Assembly: GCA_903915155.1 (NCBI GenBank)
Contig: CAIWRU010000145.1
Coordinates: forward strand, 1-62,412
DNA length: 62,412 nucleotides
From: an uncultured Mucilaginibacter sp.
GTDB taxonomy: Bacteria > Bacteroidota > Bacteroidia > Sphingobacteriales > Sphingobacteriaceae
Direction of reading: 5' to 3'
Made by a program: the position numbers and the translations under genes. A model generated the notes under the pieces. The model worked only from the letters and a program-made list of their open reading frames with translations, ran no database searches and had not been told where the DNA came from. Position 1 is the first letter of the stretch, and every line of letters begins with the position of its first letter. Below, piece after piece: positions 61,762 through 62,412 of the stretch.

Positions 61762-62412
61762 TTATAGGTCAGTACCCAAATGCTGAATTTCTTTGTCGGA
61801 TAGTATTTTGTTCCATACCTGTAGCTCATCTATTTTGCCATGAAAGCCCCCAATTGTTTGCATCGGGAAGAACAGGGTTTCCGATTTTCGCATCTTTGTT
61901 TTTTTCTTATCCGCAAACTGGATCCAATCATCAGCCAAGCTTTTTTGTAATTTGCCATTAACATATAGGCTCGTCCCTTTGTTGGTGCCGGTTATTACAA
62001 TGTGGGTCCATGCATTTTCCGGAACGGTATAACCAAAGTCATAATCATAGCCCTCGCGTGAAAAACCAAGGTTGCCGGTATTGCTTTGTTTTAATTTTAC
62101 AACGGCATTTTCCGAACTGAAAAGCACAGAACCGGGAGCATTATTGGCGTCAGGGTTTATCCAAAATGAAACGGTATAATCGTAACCTATTTCCTGGTAA
62201 GGTAATGTGGCCAAACTTTTCTTCCCTGAAAAATATAATGCGCGACCTTTATACCCTTTTACATATTTAGCATTATGCAGATGGATGAATTTATCGGCAC
62301 TATCAAAATTAAAGGTAGCTACTAAGGTATCGGCAGTTTTGCCAATTTTTCCACGGATATTGGTTGATGGCCCTTCGCCTATTTTTTTTAGCTGCTGGTC
62401 GAAATCTTCGTA
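61762..62412 (-). CDS. LamG-domain protein, C-terminal part (cut by window edge)
   Basis: At least 216 residues are open to the window edge; the start lies beyond 62412. The last ~165 residues form a concanavalin-like LamG domain: YDYTVSFWINPDANNAPGSVLFS, ENAWTHIVITGTNKGTSLYVNGKLQKSL and GFHGKIDELQVWNKILSDKEIQHL. The stretch before it (FDQQLKKIGEGPSTNIRGKIGK) is a linker that could join a catalytic domain such as a GH20 hexosaminidase, which often ends in LamG in Bacteroidota; that is a guess. Confidence 0.8.
   Translation of the reverse strand, partial: YEDFDQQLKKIGEGPSTNIRGKIGKTADTLVATFNFDSADKFIHLHNAKYVKGYKGRALYFSGKKSLATLPYQEIGYDYTVSFWINPDANNAPGSVLFSSENAVVKLKQSNTGNLGFSREGYDYDFGYTVPENAWTHIVITGTNKGTSLYVNGKLQKSLADDWIQFADKKKTKMRKSETLFFPMQTIGGFHGKIDELQVWNKILSDKEIQHLGTDL

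Noticed and set aside
61641..61961. 106-residue plus-strand ORF
   Set aside because: Its larger part is antisense to the LamG coding frame, and the rest is AT-rich intergenic sequence.

Overview
The window looks like a piece of chromosome from a Bacteroidota bacterium of the family Sphingobacteriaceae, most like Mucilaginibacter or Pedobacter. The lineage call is inference. It rests on a gliding-motility/T9SS type B sorting domain, a fused alpha/beta 2-oxoacid dehydrogenase E1, bacillithiol synthesis (BshA), TAnnTTTG-type promoter boxes, near-absence of Shine-Dalgarno sequences, and many short palindromic intergenic repeats. Most genes are housekeeping or ordinary accessory genes. No rRNA, tRNA, CRISPR array, transposase or prophage was recognised.

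Layout. 1-0.5 kb holds a junction of two broken genes: an HNH nuclease tail and a headless DUF3857/3858-type tail. 0.5-8.5 kb carries aat, ruvC, the fused E1, a secreted protein, lutB, a DUF1003 protein and a secreted GH13 amylase. 8.8-13.6 kb is a plus-strand catabolic cluster: GMC oxidoreductase, sugar isomerase-like TIM barrel, class III-like alcohol dehydrogenase and an esterase. 13.9-16.6 kb is a large T9SS-secreted protein split by a frameshift in a T6 run. 17.3-29.5 kb is a minus-strand block: lspA, a DksA-like protein, ileS, an S41 protease, an SDR, bshA, a serine hydrolase and an amidohydrolase. 29.8-30.5 kb is a PIN toxin-antitoxin pair. 30.7-37.8 kb runs mutL, two rhomboid proteases, a membrane endonuclease/phosphatase-family protein, cysS and a secreted DUF4440-like protein.

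38.3-47.2 kb has moxR, a SurA-like isomerase, rdgB, an OprB-like porin, a magnesium-type P-ATPase and a Fur-family regulator. 47.2-47.8 kb is a long intergenic region with phased A/T tracts that lead into a good promoter match and a possible small RNA. 47.8-55 kb carries recO, hisS, an acetyltransferase, a second PIN module, a protein tyrosine phosphatase, an S1/P1 nuclease, fumC and a SUKH protein. 55-62.4 kb has a DUF6624 protein, a second serine hydrolase, ybaB, a metallo-hydrolase, a tiny Lys/Met-rich secreted protein, the glycogen pair glgC-glgA and a LamG-domain protein cut by the window edge.

The most notable signals are non-genic. They are a set of distinct palindrome families, one of which lies in frame inside ileS; a perfect 19-bp inverted repeat inside a serine hydrolase gene; a DtxR/MntR-like operator between the porin and the P-type ATPase; and the curved-DNA/promoter/terminator arrangement at 47.2-47.6 kb. 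In the proteins, a beta-propeller appears to be inserted within an Ig-like repeat of the frameshifted T9SS protein, and several enzymes (MutL, an SDR, the amylase) lack usual motif residues.
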